Of a stretch of DNA of 64,000 nucleotides, positions 13,601 to 25,451 are shown one piece after another; within the stretch, counting starts at the first letter, position 1; every line of letters begins with the position of its first letter. The position numbers and the translations under genes were made by a program. The notes beneath the pieces are model-generated. The model was given only the letters and a program-made list of their open reading frames with translations. It was not told the origin of the DNA and did no database searches. The stretch covers positions 8,653,964 to 8,717,963 of the forward strand of contig CM026431.1 of the NCBI GenBank assembly GCA_014871385.1, in the 5' to 3' direction. The DNA comes from Ceratodon purpureus. Lineage: Eukaryota; Streptophyta; Bryopsida; Pseudoditrichales; Ditrichaceae.

Positions 13601-14620
13601 AAATATGTTAAAAACTAGGGTTACACAATGTTACGCATAATCGTCGACAACAATTATAATTTATCATATCTTTTTATACAAACTCCATATTTTTTTCATT
13701 TAAATATAAATTAAAATATTTCATAATGATGTTTCCATTGCGGCACTCGCCAGAGAAGTGTGAAGTCTCACATTTAGGAAACAAATAAATGTATATTTAG
13801 ATGTATACTTAGGAAGTTGCAAGCGAGGCTAGATTGACGACAATCGCGACCACGACCACTACCACGCCAACGCCGACACCGCCGCGTTCCATTTTCCCTT
13901 TGTAATTTTCTTGGGTAAAAACCTTCTCCAAGTACCTCGTCGACAAAATTAAAGTAACGTTAAAAACAAATTTGCTTGTTTTTTGAATGATGGTTTGTAG
14001 TGAGTAAACTTGAAAATTGCTTAAAAACCACTTTGTGAAAAATTCCAAAAAATTCCAAAACTAACAAGTACAAAATGAAAGGTGAATGAAGTTGAGCTTT
14101 GTTTTTAAAAAAAAAATACGCTAATTGATTTTTAAATATTGTTTGAAATGACTTTTGCAATAACCTTTTGAATAGCCATCTAAATAATCTATATAACCTT
14201 TCAAATAATTTTTCAAGTTTTCAACTTCAACTTCAATCTCTTTTTTCTTTTCACGATCATATAGGACCATTGCGACGCTAATTTTTCTTCACAATTTTCT
14301 AGGATAAAACCCTCTCCAAGTTCCTCGTCGACGGAATTAAACTATTGATGCGTTTATAATGTGTGTTGTACAAAAACATACAACAAAATTTTGAAAAGAC
14401 AAATAAAAAATAGTTGCTTATTTTAAAAGACACATAAATTAAATTTCTTGTGGAATTGTGACAAATGCACACAATTTTTTTTAACTTAGATTTAAATTTA
14501 GAGGAGGAAGAAATTTTTTGCCGCAACTGAATGCAAACATAAATAAGTATTACAGTTACTAAAAACAATAACATAATTTCTGGAACAAAATAACAAATCA
14601 CGTCCCACCTGAGAACTGCG
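10660..14620. other. AT-rich intergenic DNA, no supported gene
   Basis: The ORFs are low-complexity and on both strands. A small GC patch at 11940-12180 gives overlapping ORFs on both strands and no family match. The region contains poly-T and AT tracts and one diverged direct duplication, annotated separately. Confidence 0.55.
13893..14345 (+). repeat. Diverged direct duplication, offset about 390 bp
   Basis: The stretch at 13900-13951 (aattttcttgggtaaaa, then ctccaagtacctcgtcgac) recurs with substitutions at 14291-14341 (aattttctaggataaaa, then ctccaagttcctcgtcgac). The sequence between looks like one repeat unit of unknown origin. Confidence 0.45.
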
Positions 14621-14628
14621 GACCTAAA

Positions 14629-15016
14629 TCAGGACATCACGGGGCCATTCTGGGCGACGCCCCTTGGGACATGGAACACGGCACGCCATCACCCAAAGCC
14701 GTCGCCGTACCCAACTCCCACCCGCTCATCTACACTTTTATAGATCCAAGAGCCTAAATTATACGTGGTAGGTAGATGATGGTGGTTCTGGACATAGTGC
14801 CGAATTTCAATATGCATCCTGGAAGGATGCATACCAAAACGCGTTACTACCCTCAGAACCACCATTATCTACCTAATACGTATATTTTTAGCTCTTGGAT
14901 CTATAAAAGTGTAGATGAGCAAGTGGAAGTTGGGTACGGCGACGGCTTTGGGTGATGGCGTGCCGTGTTCCATGTCCCAAGGGGCGTCGCCCAGACGGGC
15001 CCCGTGACGTCCTGAA
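14629..15016. repeat. 388-bp palindrome just upstream of NDX
   Basis: The left arm (14629-14820) and right arm (14823-15016) are near-perfect inverted copies from TCAGGACATCAC/GTGACGTCCTGA at the outside inward to the paired gaaccacc/ggtggttc. The centre is less well paired, apart from atgcatcc/ggatgcat at the tip. It could be a foldback/MITE insertion or a local inverted duplication of promoter-proximal DNA. No clean target-site duplication is seen. Its right edge is about 40 bp from the GA-rich NDX leader. Confidence 0.75.
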
Positions 15017-15053
15017 TGACGGGCTGTTGTATGAGGACGTGGTCGTGCTCCCA

Positions 15054-15178
15054 AGAAGAGAAGGGAGAGAGAGACAGAGGGAGAGGAGAGGTGGAGACGA
15101 AGCAGAAGAAACAGAGCGAGAGAGAGAGAGAAGAGAGAGAAGAGAGAGCAGAGAGAAGAGAGAGAACAGAGGAGAGAA
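15054..15178 (+). promoter_or_regulatory. GA-rich tract in the probable NDX promoter/5' leader
   Basis: About 125 bp of GAGAGA/AGAGAG-rich sequence lies some 400 bp before the NDX start codon, followed by a C/T-rich stretch to about 15400. GA/CT tracts of this sort are common around plant transcription starts. The mutually overlapping ORFs on both strands here are compositional artefacts. Confidence 0.45.
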
Positions 15179-15582
15179 ACCTTGCGTTGCGTTGTTTTTT
15201 TCGTGGCGATGGCGAGAACCTGCAGCTGTTAGGGTCCGCCCTCCGCGTCTCCACACGGTACTGCGCCTCCCCGCACCCGGCCTGTCGCCTTGCCACATTT
15301 TTTCTCCTCTCCCTGGTCTTGTTTTTCTCTCCGTCTCCCGCTCTCTGTAGCCTCCGCGCTCCCCTTCTCTCTCTGTAACCGTTTTTTCTCTCGCCTAATT
15401 TCTTGCCGCGGTGAATATTTCTTCGCTCTTGCGTGAATAATGGCGTCGTAGCGCGCTTCGTTCTGTCTTGACGCGTCCTTTGGAGTGAAATCGTTTTGGT
15501 CAGGTTTGTGTTGTTAGGAATAGGATTGGATTGTTTGTTTTTATTTTTATTTTTTCTGGTTTGAGGTTTATCGAGGCGGAGA

Positions 15583-18500
15583 ATGCTTGGTGCTGGGATA
15601 GAGAACGGAGAGAGCCCTTACGACGTCGTGGAGGCTGATCACCAGGTTCTTGAAGCGCCCACGGAGGAATTATTAAAGCACGCGGGAGTTGATCAGCGTG
15701 GTTGTTTGCTGTTGGAGCAATCCAGAAAACGGGAGCAGGTACGGAAATTGGTGTGGTGCTGATCCTCTTTTTCATGATAATTTGTCGTCTCGTCTAATGA
15801 CGTGTTTTAGTTGGAATTGGAAGATGAGGAAGGGCCTGGGGTTTATAAATTCTTGTAGCGCTGCTTTGTTCAAGCTGCTAAGACGAATTCAGCGTTATAG
15901 CATCTGTTGGAAAATGAAATACATGAAAGAAACGACTGCTATATTGATATTCTTGATGTGTTTATGATATGAAGAGATATTGTTTGTGATTATGGTTCTG
16001 CTGCAGCTTGTAATTTTACTCTTTGAGATTAATAATTGAATTGCACTTTTTAAAGGGATTTTAGGTGATATAACGCATGTATTCTGAAAGTATATGATTG
16101 AAAGGTTACCCGAAGGTGTTTTTCTCGCAATAGTATCATGCAAGATTACCGCCCTGGATTGCTGGGAATGGAGGATTTCACCAGACAATCAGCTCCATGT
16201 TTTACGTATGGATGGGAATTTTCTCGACGTTAGGGTTAACCATTAGAGTCAATTTCCTTCGTTTTATGACTCTGAAGTCATGCAAAGTTGTGGAGGGTTT
16301 TGAATCCGTTGTCAGTGTATGTTGTTGGAATTACGCACCTAAACTTATTTTTGTTCTTCTCGGAATCATAAGCAAAGTTCGGCTAGTAGTATCACGCCAT
16401 TGTTAAAGTACTCGACAAGGTGTCCACATTTATCAACGGCTTGAGATGTAGGATTGAATTTCAATCGTGTCATTTTGTAGTGACCTTTTTTTAGGGTGTT
16501 GGGTCTTATTTAAGAAATCTGAAGATGAGAAGCTGTATTCTGTATTCGTATTTTGCATGCATGGCATTTTCGAAATTAGATCCACAAGCCGGGTGGACTA
16601 AATGACCTCTGGCTGGTCGCTGATGTGTGGTTTAGTTGTAGATGATTAATGAATGGCACTTGACGTCAGGATAGTGTTGCCATATGCAGGCAAGTGATTT
16701 AGGAGACGAGATGGCGCGGCGTGGTTCCAACGTAAGTAAATGGCCCCTCTTCTTGCCTGCATGTGATAAAAACAACCTTTTAGATTAGATTATATAGAAT
16801 TGATTTAGTATATGTTGTTAAGAAGTGTAAATCCCGATCAGCTTGTTTCATCCTCGAAAGTTCTTGTGCTATAACTAATATCTCTGTGATTATCTTACTG
16901 CAGATCATTGATGAGTTTGTGGCCGTTGAAGAACTTCATGCATTAAGTCCCAAAGACATGAGCTCACTTCTTATTGAAGAAGAGTCTCTTACACTGAAAT
17001 TAAGCTCTGCTAAAGGTGTCGTTTTCACAGTAAGTTTTTAACTTCTATTTTCTTAATAATACCAATAGTCTCGAGTATCGTCGATGTTAACTTCATCTAG
17101 ATTTCGTCTAGGTTGACGTTTACTTTTGGATGGCAATTCTCTTGTAGTGAGCAGATGAGAAATGTTTAATGTTTGTTGAAAATTTTAGCTCTTCAAATAT
17201 ATCAATAATTATCTCCGTCTTACATGCTTTGTTTTGGCTGGAAGCGAACAAGCTTCTGCCCCAGCATTGTTTATTGTTTTTTATTATTGAAACTTGATGT
17301 TTTGAAGATACTTGTCTTCATCTGTTATCTGATTGACTATGATAACTGATAAGTTGGTAGATTTTTATTTCTGAAGTTTCATGACGTGTTAGATCGTTTT
17401 CTAATTGCAGGTGGACGTGGAGAAACTTGCTGGCAGCCTTCCTTTGCATCTTATGGCATATGTTGCTTCCAGCGGCAACGAGCCCCGGTTGCGATATTGG
17501 CTACGTTCTGTGCGATTGCTTCATACTTTGAGTTCCTTAGCTCATGGTTACCCTAAACTTTCACTGGTATGCTGCCTGAATGTAATTGCATATAAATGAA
17601 TGTTGATATTTTTGTTTGGGATGAATATTCCTCAATGTGGGTTTTCTATAGATTTCTGGTTGGTATTTACTGCAATAGAAATTCTGCAGGTAGATTTTGC
17701 ATAGTGGCTCGTCCATACTTATCATTGCTCCCCTAGTTCTGGTTTCGTCCTTTACGCCATCGCTTGTGAGTTTGGTGTCCATATGGTAGACAATAGTTTC
17801 AGACATATGGGCACAAGAACAATATAGCACTAGCCATCGTTTTCGCATGTAGACTAAATTAATAGTGCATCTGCGGTTATGAGCTATCCACAAACATTTA
17901 GACAGAGTCAATGGCCGGTTGTGGTCCTTGGTGATGTGGTTCGCATCGCAGTGTGCTCCATCTGTTCTGATGTACTGTTAAGCTTGCACTGCAGTTTAAC
18001 TGTTGTGTGTCAGGTCGATCCCACATCTAGATAAAACATAAGATTTGAGGGCACAAACTACACATTTTTGGTGATATTGCAGGTATTACTACAGGACGTA
18101 AAGACAAGGATGCAGATTCTTGATCTTGTGACCTACATGCTTGTTGTTTTAGCTAATATGGAGCAGGTTTATTTCTTATCTTATTTCTCGTCTCTTGGAA
18201 GTTTTCGTGATTGGGTTGTATTCTGTCTCTTCATATTTTGTATCTCGTGATGTGATTCTACTTCTGGGTTGAACAGACAACTTTGGCATCTCGAAGATAT
18301 TTTTGAATGTTCTCATTTCCCATATACTCTGGCAGAGCTTTACCGATTATTCGAGTGATGCATGGAGTTGGTCACAGTGGGTAGGAAGCAGTAGGTCATG
18401 TTTTTTCTACACACGTGTTTTACTGCTATGTTCCAGCTCCAATGTCATCCTTTCCTGGCTTGACACTTGTACAGGAGGGTCGAGGGGGAGGCTTCATAGC

Positions 18501-21500
18501 AGTGCTTCACACTGCATCAGTGGCGTGCAGTCTTTACCTGCTAATGGCCTTTATCAGTCATGATTGGTTGGACATTGCCCATGTTCTTCTTGCTCATCCA
18601 AAGGTATTTTCACAGTTGTTTGAATTTCTACTTTAGTTTCCTGTCATTTGGGTATACTGTAGTTGCCGAGCCTTCCCGGGAAGTGATAATTGAATAAGAA
18701 GGGCAGGCACCTTAATGCAATGGCTGGATTCTGTGTTTCATTAGAATTAATGGTTTTGTATGTGGTTGATTTCTATAAATAAATTTTTTCTCAAGTAATT
18801 GAGGATGCCACCTCATTGATTTAGTGGCCTTTTAAGCGTGATTTGTCGTGCAAGGGATATGAATACCGAATATGTCTGCCGGGAAAATGATCGCTCTCAT
18901 AGTATTGTCTGTGGATTCTCGTTCTGCAACATCCACTTCTAATGTATTTTCAACTGTGATCAGGTAGACGTCTTCATGGATGCAGCCTTTGATGTTGTCA
19001 AACGAGACATTGTGTTGCTTCAAGTGAAGTTGCGCTCTCTGAGTACCAAACTCTCTGCAAAGAAGACCACATTTGAATCTGCAGAACGTGTAGCTCAAGT
19101 CACTGCATTACAGTGCGAAGCATCACTTCAAGTGCTTCAACATCTGTGTGTTACACCTACTTTTAGAGATCAAGTACTTGGCCACAAGGTCAGTTCCTTG
19201 GTGAATATTAGAGCAAAGTATTGTGTAGTGAGTGCATAAGTTCTTCTTTCTTTTTGTTTTATTTTATTTTATTTTATTTTATTTTTTTGTTTTTTGTTTT
19301 TTGGGATTTACTGAGCCTGTCATCGTTTAAGAAGTTTGCATGAAGGCTGTTCATATTAGCGTATTTTGCGTTCTTGTGGCTTCTCTACTGTCTTGCCTCT
19401 TCCTCTCAATATATGATCCTGCTGGCTAGGCATGATTATGTTTTTTATGTATAATACTGTCGTTTTAGAAGAGAAGGTTCCATTCTGTATTTCTTGATCA
19501 CATTGGCAGGTAGGCTTGGTGACCTTTTATTGTATCAGTGTATTGTCTTTGAGAACTTTGCACGAAGGGCGCTGATTACTAGTTTTCGTTTGCCAACTAT
19601 ACCAGGAGCTCTGCAAAAATGGTGGCATATTGAAATTAGTTCTGGCAGTGTTGAGGCTACAACTGCCTCCTGTATTTTCAAATTCCAAACCTTTAAACGC
19701 AACTTTCTCTCGCTCTAAAGCAAAAGCTTTGGTAATGGTGAGTGACAGAAGTACTTAAAAAGAAACCATCTTTTGAAGGAATTTCTCACTTGTCCAGATG
19801 TCTGCAGCAATGTGATGACTCTTAGTTCCTTTGCTGTGGTTACCTCTTGCTTTTCACTAGAGGTATTTGTAATATTCTCTCATCGATTCGACCACTTGTC
19901 CTGGTCTTGGATATGCATATCTGAAGGTGTATTTTTGCTATATCAGATGCTGAAATTCTGCGAATCGGAGGCGTGCTCATTCTTGGATGAAGTAGCTGCT
20001 GAACCACATGCCATGCAGCTTGCGGAGCAAGTTGCACACGAGGTGAACATTTCTTTACATCTCTGAGCAGTCTGTTTTGTTTTTATTGTACCGTAGGCGT
20101 ACAAGACGAGTGAAGCTTTTCCTCATAATCCAATGCGATTTTAATATTTCAAACTAAGACCCATAATTTGGTTTACTTTTTAAATATCCAAGACGAAACT
20201 TAAAACTCTTGTATTATATAGTTGTAAAAAGATTCACAACTGAAGATGTTTTTTGAGATTTGTCCGATTACATGTCTTGACACATCTACATTGGCAGGTA
20301 CTTTTGTTAGTGAAAGGTGCATTGCTAGAAGACCCAAGAGTTATTGAAGACGAAGAAGAAGAGAAAAAAAATCCAATGGGATTGATGCATATTACTGCTT
20401 TGCGCCTGGCTGACATATTCTCTGATGACTCAAATTTTCGCAACTTGGTGATGGACCAGATTGTGCGTGAGATTTCTACCCGCATACTTTGTTACAGTCT
20501 GCAGCTCGATCATTTACTTTAGTTCTAGTTGCAGCGAAGTGTCAGTCGGTTTGAGATATGGTCTTCTGTGCGTTTGTCATTCTTCACGTGAGTTGCAGAC
20601 TAAAGGAGTTGTGAGATTAAACCTGCCAGGTTGTTCTAGAATTTGCCAGTCATATGGGCATGAGAAGGAGCATAAGTTGATTAATGTTGCATTTTTTGCA
20701 GGCTCCTGACTTAGCTGCCGTACTAGCAGTTGTTCCAACAAAGTTCCAAGAACGTTGGTGTGGAGGCCCTATAGCTCGAGAGTTGGCTGTGGGAGAGCAG
20801 GATGCGTCTTTGATATTTGATCCATTTGAAGCCGCAGGTGAAGCTATGGCAGCTGCTGCAAAGGTGAATGGTCCAGGTGTTTTCGTCCAGGAGGACCCTT
20901 GCAATCCCCCAGACTTCCAAATTATTCCTTTGGCAGCTACTGCTCATCAGACTCGGGCAGCCCTGTTGGTGAAGTTATTTGCGAACTTTTATTGTTTCAA
21001 TGCGGAGGTCTGCCCAGGTATGCTACTCACCTATTTTTCTCTTATGGTGCTGTTTATTGCGTATTTAGATTGATTTGGTCCTGTTTCGTCTAGTAAGCTC
21101 AAACAAGGGTTCATCTTTATCATGAACGCAAATGTAGTTCCTCATAAAAGTTTTCCTATGTTTTGATTTGAATGCATGCTTGGAGGTTTAAACAGGCAGG
21201 TCAATAGGATACATATCCCAACTTTCCTTCTAAATTTTATTTTTTTAACGATTTTCTCTAATTTCCTACTTGTACATTGACTTGTTAGTGTGCTAATGTA
21301 AAGATGCTTTCTCTTGTGGTAATTTGACTGTTGTAATGTTGTTGGTCATACTAAATATAATCCTTGTTTTGCAGCTGATGAAAAGGATCGGTTTATGGAT
21401 GTATTCTTGCGATGCCTTCAAGAAGGACCTTTAGATCCTACTCATCCGTTGTTCTTCCTAAGTTTGGAGCGAACAGCCGTGCGAATCTGTGAAAATCTTC

Positions 21501-24500
21501 GTAAATTCCTATCCATGATTCCATGACAAATTTTAGTACCACGTTCTGAGTTTAGAAAGATCTCGTATAAGCTGCTGGGTGATTTTCAATTATATTTCGT
21601 TACATGTCTTGTTTGTCTGCAAAAAAACGGGGAGGATGTGATGACTGTGACTAGTAACCGATCACGCAGCTTGTATTTCGTCATCTTCAACTCGAACCTG
21701 CTCAACTTATAATTCTATGTGTCGAATGGCAGATACGCTTTATGACTATGTGCTGACTCTGACATCGGATACTGTAGTGGACGATGATCTCGTTCTTGTG
21801 AGGTAAGTTTGCTCTGTGTAATGCCATTTAACAATGTTGTAGTGGCTATTCATTAGTCAAGTAGCTAGACGATATCTCTAAGGGGGCAGTTGTTTATTGT
21901 GAACGTCTTTTTTTCCTCAATTACATCTAATTTGGTATGGCTTTTTGGTGTGATAATGCAGTGACTTTGCGGAGGCTCTGCATCATCGGATTTGTCCTTC
22001 TTCTAGTAGTGTTGCGGTATGTCCTATTTTATATATAAGCTTTCCTTTAGGAATGAGGCTAGGCTTATCACATCACTAAGTAATTGCAAAATCAGCCAAC
22101 AACACTCTTACAGTGCATAAGCTCACAGGTTTATAAAGTTAATCAATAATTGGTTCTTGCTAACAGGGTGTCTGAACTTTACTAGCCTTTTGTTGATAAT
22201 TTAATAATCCTTAAAGTACATTAAAAACTTTCTGAAGATGGTTCTTGTAGTTGATTCTTCGGGTAGCTATGTTCTGAGTAAATTGTAGGGCGTGGATCTG
22301 CCTCAGAAGACGCAGTCAGATGAATATCTACAATGTTCCACGTTCGTCAGCAACGCAGAAGTTTATATTGACACATGTAAGGAGGCTAGAACCAAGAAAA
22401 ATTTCACTAAGAAGCATCTAAATCGTAATACGAGTTTTTTCTAACCCAAGTCTGCCATATTCGGTAAAGCAACTTAAAAATAATAAAGACACTGAGGGAG
22501 TTGTCTACTACAATTTTTCCTGAGGTGGACACTTACATTAAGTTCTGGCGTGTAAAAGCAGGATGCTCCACTGTTGAGCTTTGTCCGTGACGGACATGAA
22601 CAAAAGTTGTTGCAATGGAAGAATGAGCGGGAGCAGTTAGATCGTTGGCAGCGATTGGAGCAATTGCGTCAATCTGGTAATGATGAAATGGCTGCAATCG
22701 AAGTTGCTGTGGAGGCATCAAATGAGTCGGACAAGACTGAGTTGGATCACCGACTCAAGGTAAATTCTAAATGTCATGTTACTCTCACATTTGACCGAAA
22801 TTCTACTAATACTCTACATAAATAGTTTTTGGGAGAGCAACTTAATGCCCACAACAAGCAAGCAATATCCTCTTGTTCTAGTAGTTATGTAGAGGGACTT
22901 TTGAATGTTAAGCGTACTTCAAGCAGTGGTGCGGGTGAGCTAGCCTTCAATACCGACTCGCAACACAATTCTTAACCTATCACTGCTCTTAGAATTCCTG
23001 GAAGTTTGCTGATCTCTGAACGGCATTAAACGAAACTGTCACATTATGTTAGAGTCGACACCATGCTGAGTAAGACTACTGAAGTTCGACGTTGTGGATC
23101 ATTTGGTAGTTGGAGCAGATTCAGCACGCTTCAGCAGAAGGTACTGGCCATACTTTAGAATCTACTCCAACTGCAACAATCGTCCCGAAGATGAGGGATG
23201 TGGGAGGTCAATCCGTTCAGGATGATGGAACTACTCTCCGTTACGTAACAAAGTTGGAGAACCACGAAGATGAGGTTGGGACTCGACGTGTGGTAGTGAA
23301 AGAAGAGGTAGCATCTGGCAGCGCTAATGTCACAGAACGAGAGGACGAAGGAAGAGGGGAACAAGAAAGTGGAGGGGTGAATTTTGGCGGAATGGTGACT
23401 CCATCAACGAGAAGAACCAGTCGCGATCGGGAGCCTTATAGCAGCGAACACGGGGATGAGTCTCAACCTAAGAAGCGGAAGAGAAATATAATGAATGACA
23501 AACAAGTGAATGTGATGGAAGCGGCTCTTCAGTCAATGCCAGAAATGCAACGTTCTCCACTGGCCATCCAACAATGGACGAACCATCTTAATAAAATTGT
23601 AAGTCCTTTGCGTCTGCTCCTGGTATTCGTGTGGCTATGGCGCTTCCTACATCTTCAGGCTACATCTTAGAATGCTAGTATAAAAAACTTTTGATTTTAG
23701 TTCTGATGATCGTCTAATTCATTTCAGGGTCCGGAGGTAGCATACCATCAGCTAAAGAACTGGTATGTCTAATAACACATTTGTTCCGGTTCGAGTCTCA
23801 GGATAGCCTCCAAATTCTATTTTAGAGTGAAACATTGGTTTGTATGGGTTCCCTTTTAGGCTATCGGAGGATATTCCCATCCTGAGTGGATTTGATTCAT
23901 CATGTATATCTTCATATCTCTGAAAGTGTATTTGTATTGATGGAAGTTAGTGAGCTTGGTGTGCGGCAGGCTTAACAACCGAAAAGCCCGTATTGCTAGA
24001 CAAGAGCGTGACAAGCAACGCCAAGCAGAAGGAGATTTCCTGACAACTCGATCTGAGAAGTCCCGCCGATCCGTTGCATCGGATGACATGGATAGTCCTG
24101 CAGAGGCCTCACCTCGACTGAACGAGGACGATATAGATCATGGGGAGGTGGGTCCTCTAAAGTTATCACTTCGAACTCCCGGTACACCCTCAAATGCTGG
24201 TAGTGAAGGTGACCAAGACAAATCTGATAGTAGTTTGGTTAAAAAATGGACGTTAGGCGATGTTGTGAGTTTACGTGGTGAGGATGATCAAGAAATGGCT
24301 GTAGGAACAGTAATCCAAGTAGAAGGTTCCTGGCAGAAATATTCTCTAGAAGAGGAGAAGTTGTGCGTAGTGGAGGTTTCAGACCTTAAGGTAGAGAAGA
24401 CCACAAAACTTCCATTTCCTTCGTCAATGGCAGGTACTTCATTTGAGGAAGCTGAAACCTTAGGTGGTAAATCTTGTGTTACCTGGGCTGTCGACCACAT

Positions 24501-24570
24501 GTACAGGGTGACAACGGCATCCACACCATCTCCGCCGCACTTGAAAGAAGCAGTAAATTCTATATCATGA
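15583..24570 (+). CDS. NDX: NODULIN HOMEOBOX (NDX) family protein, 20 exons
   Basis: Predicted nuclear DNA-binding protein. In Arabidopsis, NDX acts at R-loops of the FLC antisense promoter and in heterochromatic small-RNA regulation (known for the family, inferred here). Exons: 15583-15738, 16690-16731, 16904-17029, 17411-17566, 18083-18166, 18475-18603, 18964-19188, 19606-19731, 19947-20042, 20298-20462, 20702-21017, 21375-21500, 21733-21802, 21962-22016, 22289-22360, 22562-22759, 22826-22934, 23135-23598, 23728-23762, 23970-24570. They sum to 3,351 bp (1,116 aa plus stop) with every phase compatible. Residues about 60-560 are the helical NDX N-terminal region (EKLAGSLPLHL, ACSLYLL, LADIFSDDSNFR). 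The atypical homeodomain is at about 864-928, split over three exons, with the recognition helix carrying NWLNNRKARIAR. An acidic linker leads to the conserved C-terminal domain from about 1008 (WTLGDVVSLRGEDD). The start is the first ATG in frame with exon 2. The borders of exons 15 and 17 are the least certain. Confidence 0.9.
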
Positions 24571-25451
24571 ACACCCGATCGTTACCCTTTGTGTACATGG
24601 CTCTGTGTACATGACATGTGCATATTTTATAGGACACAGTTATGCAATGAACTCAGCTCTTAAGTTTTTTGAGCATTCAATGTTTCATAACCTCCAGGTA
24701 CACGGGCCAAATTTCGAGTTGGCACGTTGTGTCTAATTGGAGGCGATTCTTTACGTTGTATGACCCTGTTATTATTCATTTCTGAATTCAACCTTCCATT
24801 ACATTGCATGCCGAAGCCTACTTCACTTATACTTTCAGCGAATCTAAGTTGGCTTTCTACTTGCTGTCATGATCTTTATGAGAAAGAGTCTTGATGTTTC
24901 TCATGAATGTCATGACACAATAGCAGCAGCAGCAGAGGTGTTTAACGTATATGCAAGTGAATTTTTTAGGCTAGAGTTTGACATGAATTGACCTAACTTT
25001 GCTCTGGATCTTAAACCTCATGAACTATTTCGAAGACAACATGGATCACATTCGACCCAAGAAATAAATAATTTCCTTTCGTATCAAGAAAATAAACTAA
25101 TCTGTGGTACGTTTACAGAGATCAACCATCAACGTAGCCACAAATAATATCCCTACAAGTGGTTTGGCAAGGATTATAACTTAGGTGTGATACACTGTAG
25201 CGTTCTCTCAACTTCATGACTCGTACAAACCAGCTTATAAATTAAGTGCAAGGGAAGCATACCCCTTCAATTAACTCAGAGCCTAGAAGTTTGTTATAAA
25301 GTTTGAACGCAAGCTGATTTCTCAATATAATTGGAGGTCAATCTAGTCAGTAACTAAAAAGTACGAAACAAAACTTGTACCTCAATGCAATCCGAACATC
25401 TAATTTTCTGCTTGTGTAAAACAGCATGGATCATATATTTTGTCATATCTT
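24571..25451. other. NDX 3' region and convergent spacer to the lipase gene
   Basis: The NDX and lipase genes converge here. The first part should be the NDX 3' UTR. No additional ORF of note is seen. Confidence 0.5.

Noticed and set aside
14869-15378. Several ORFs over 100 aa on both strands
   Set aside because: They overlap in opposite directions across a GA-rich tract and a palindrome; Arg/Glu/Ser-rich composition shows they are compositional.
18303-18474. Additional NDX exon ending in the short ORF before 18475
   Set aside because: The frames do not join in phase; the acceptor at 18472-18474 gives a clean phase-0 join without it.
21631-21760. Box C-like GTGATGA in an NDX intron, suggesting a C/D snoRNA
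   Set aside because: No box D at a suitable distance and no terminal stem.
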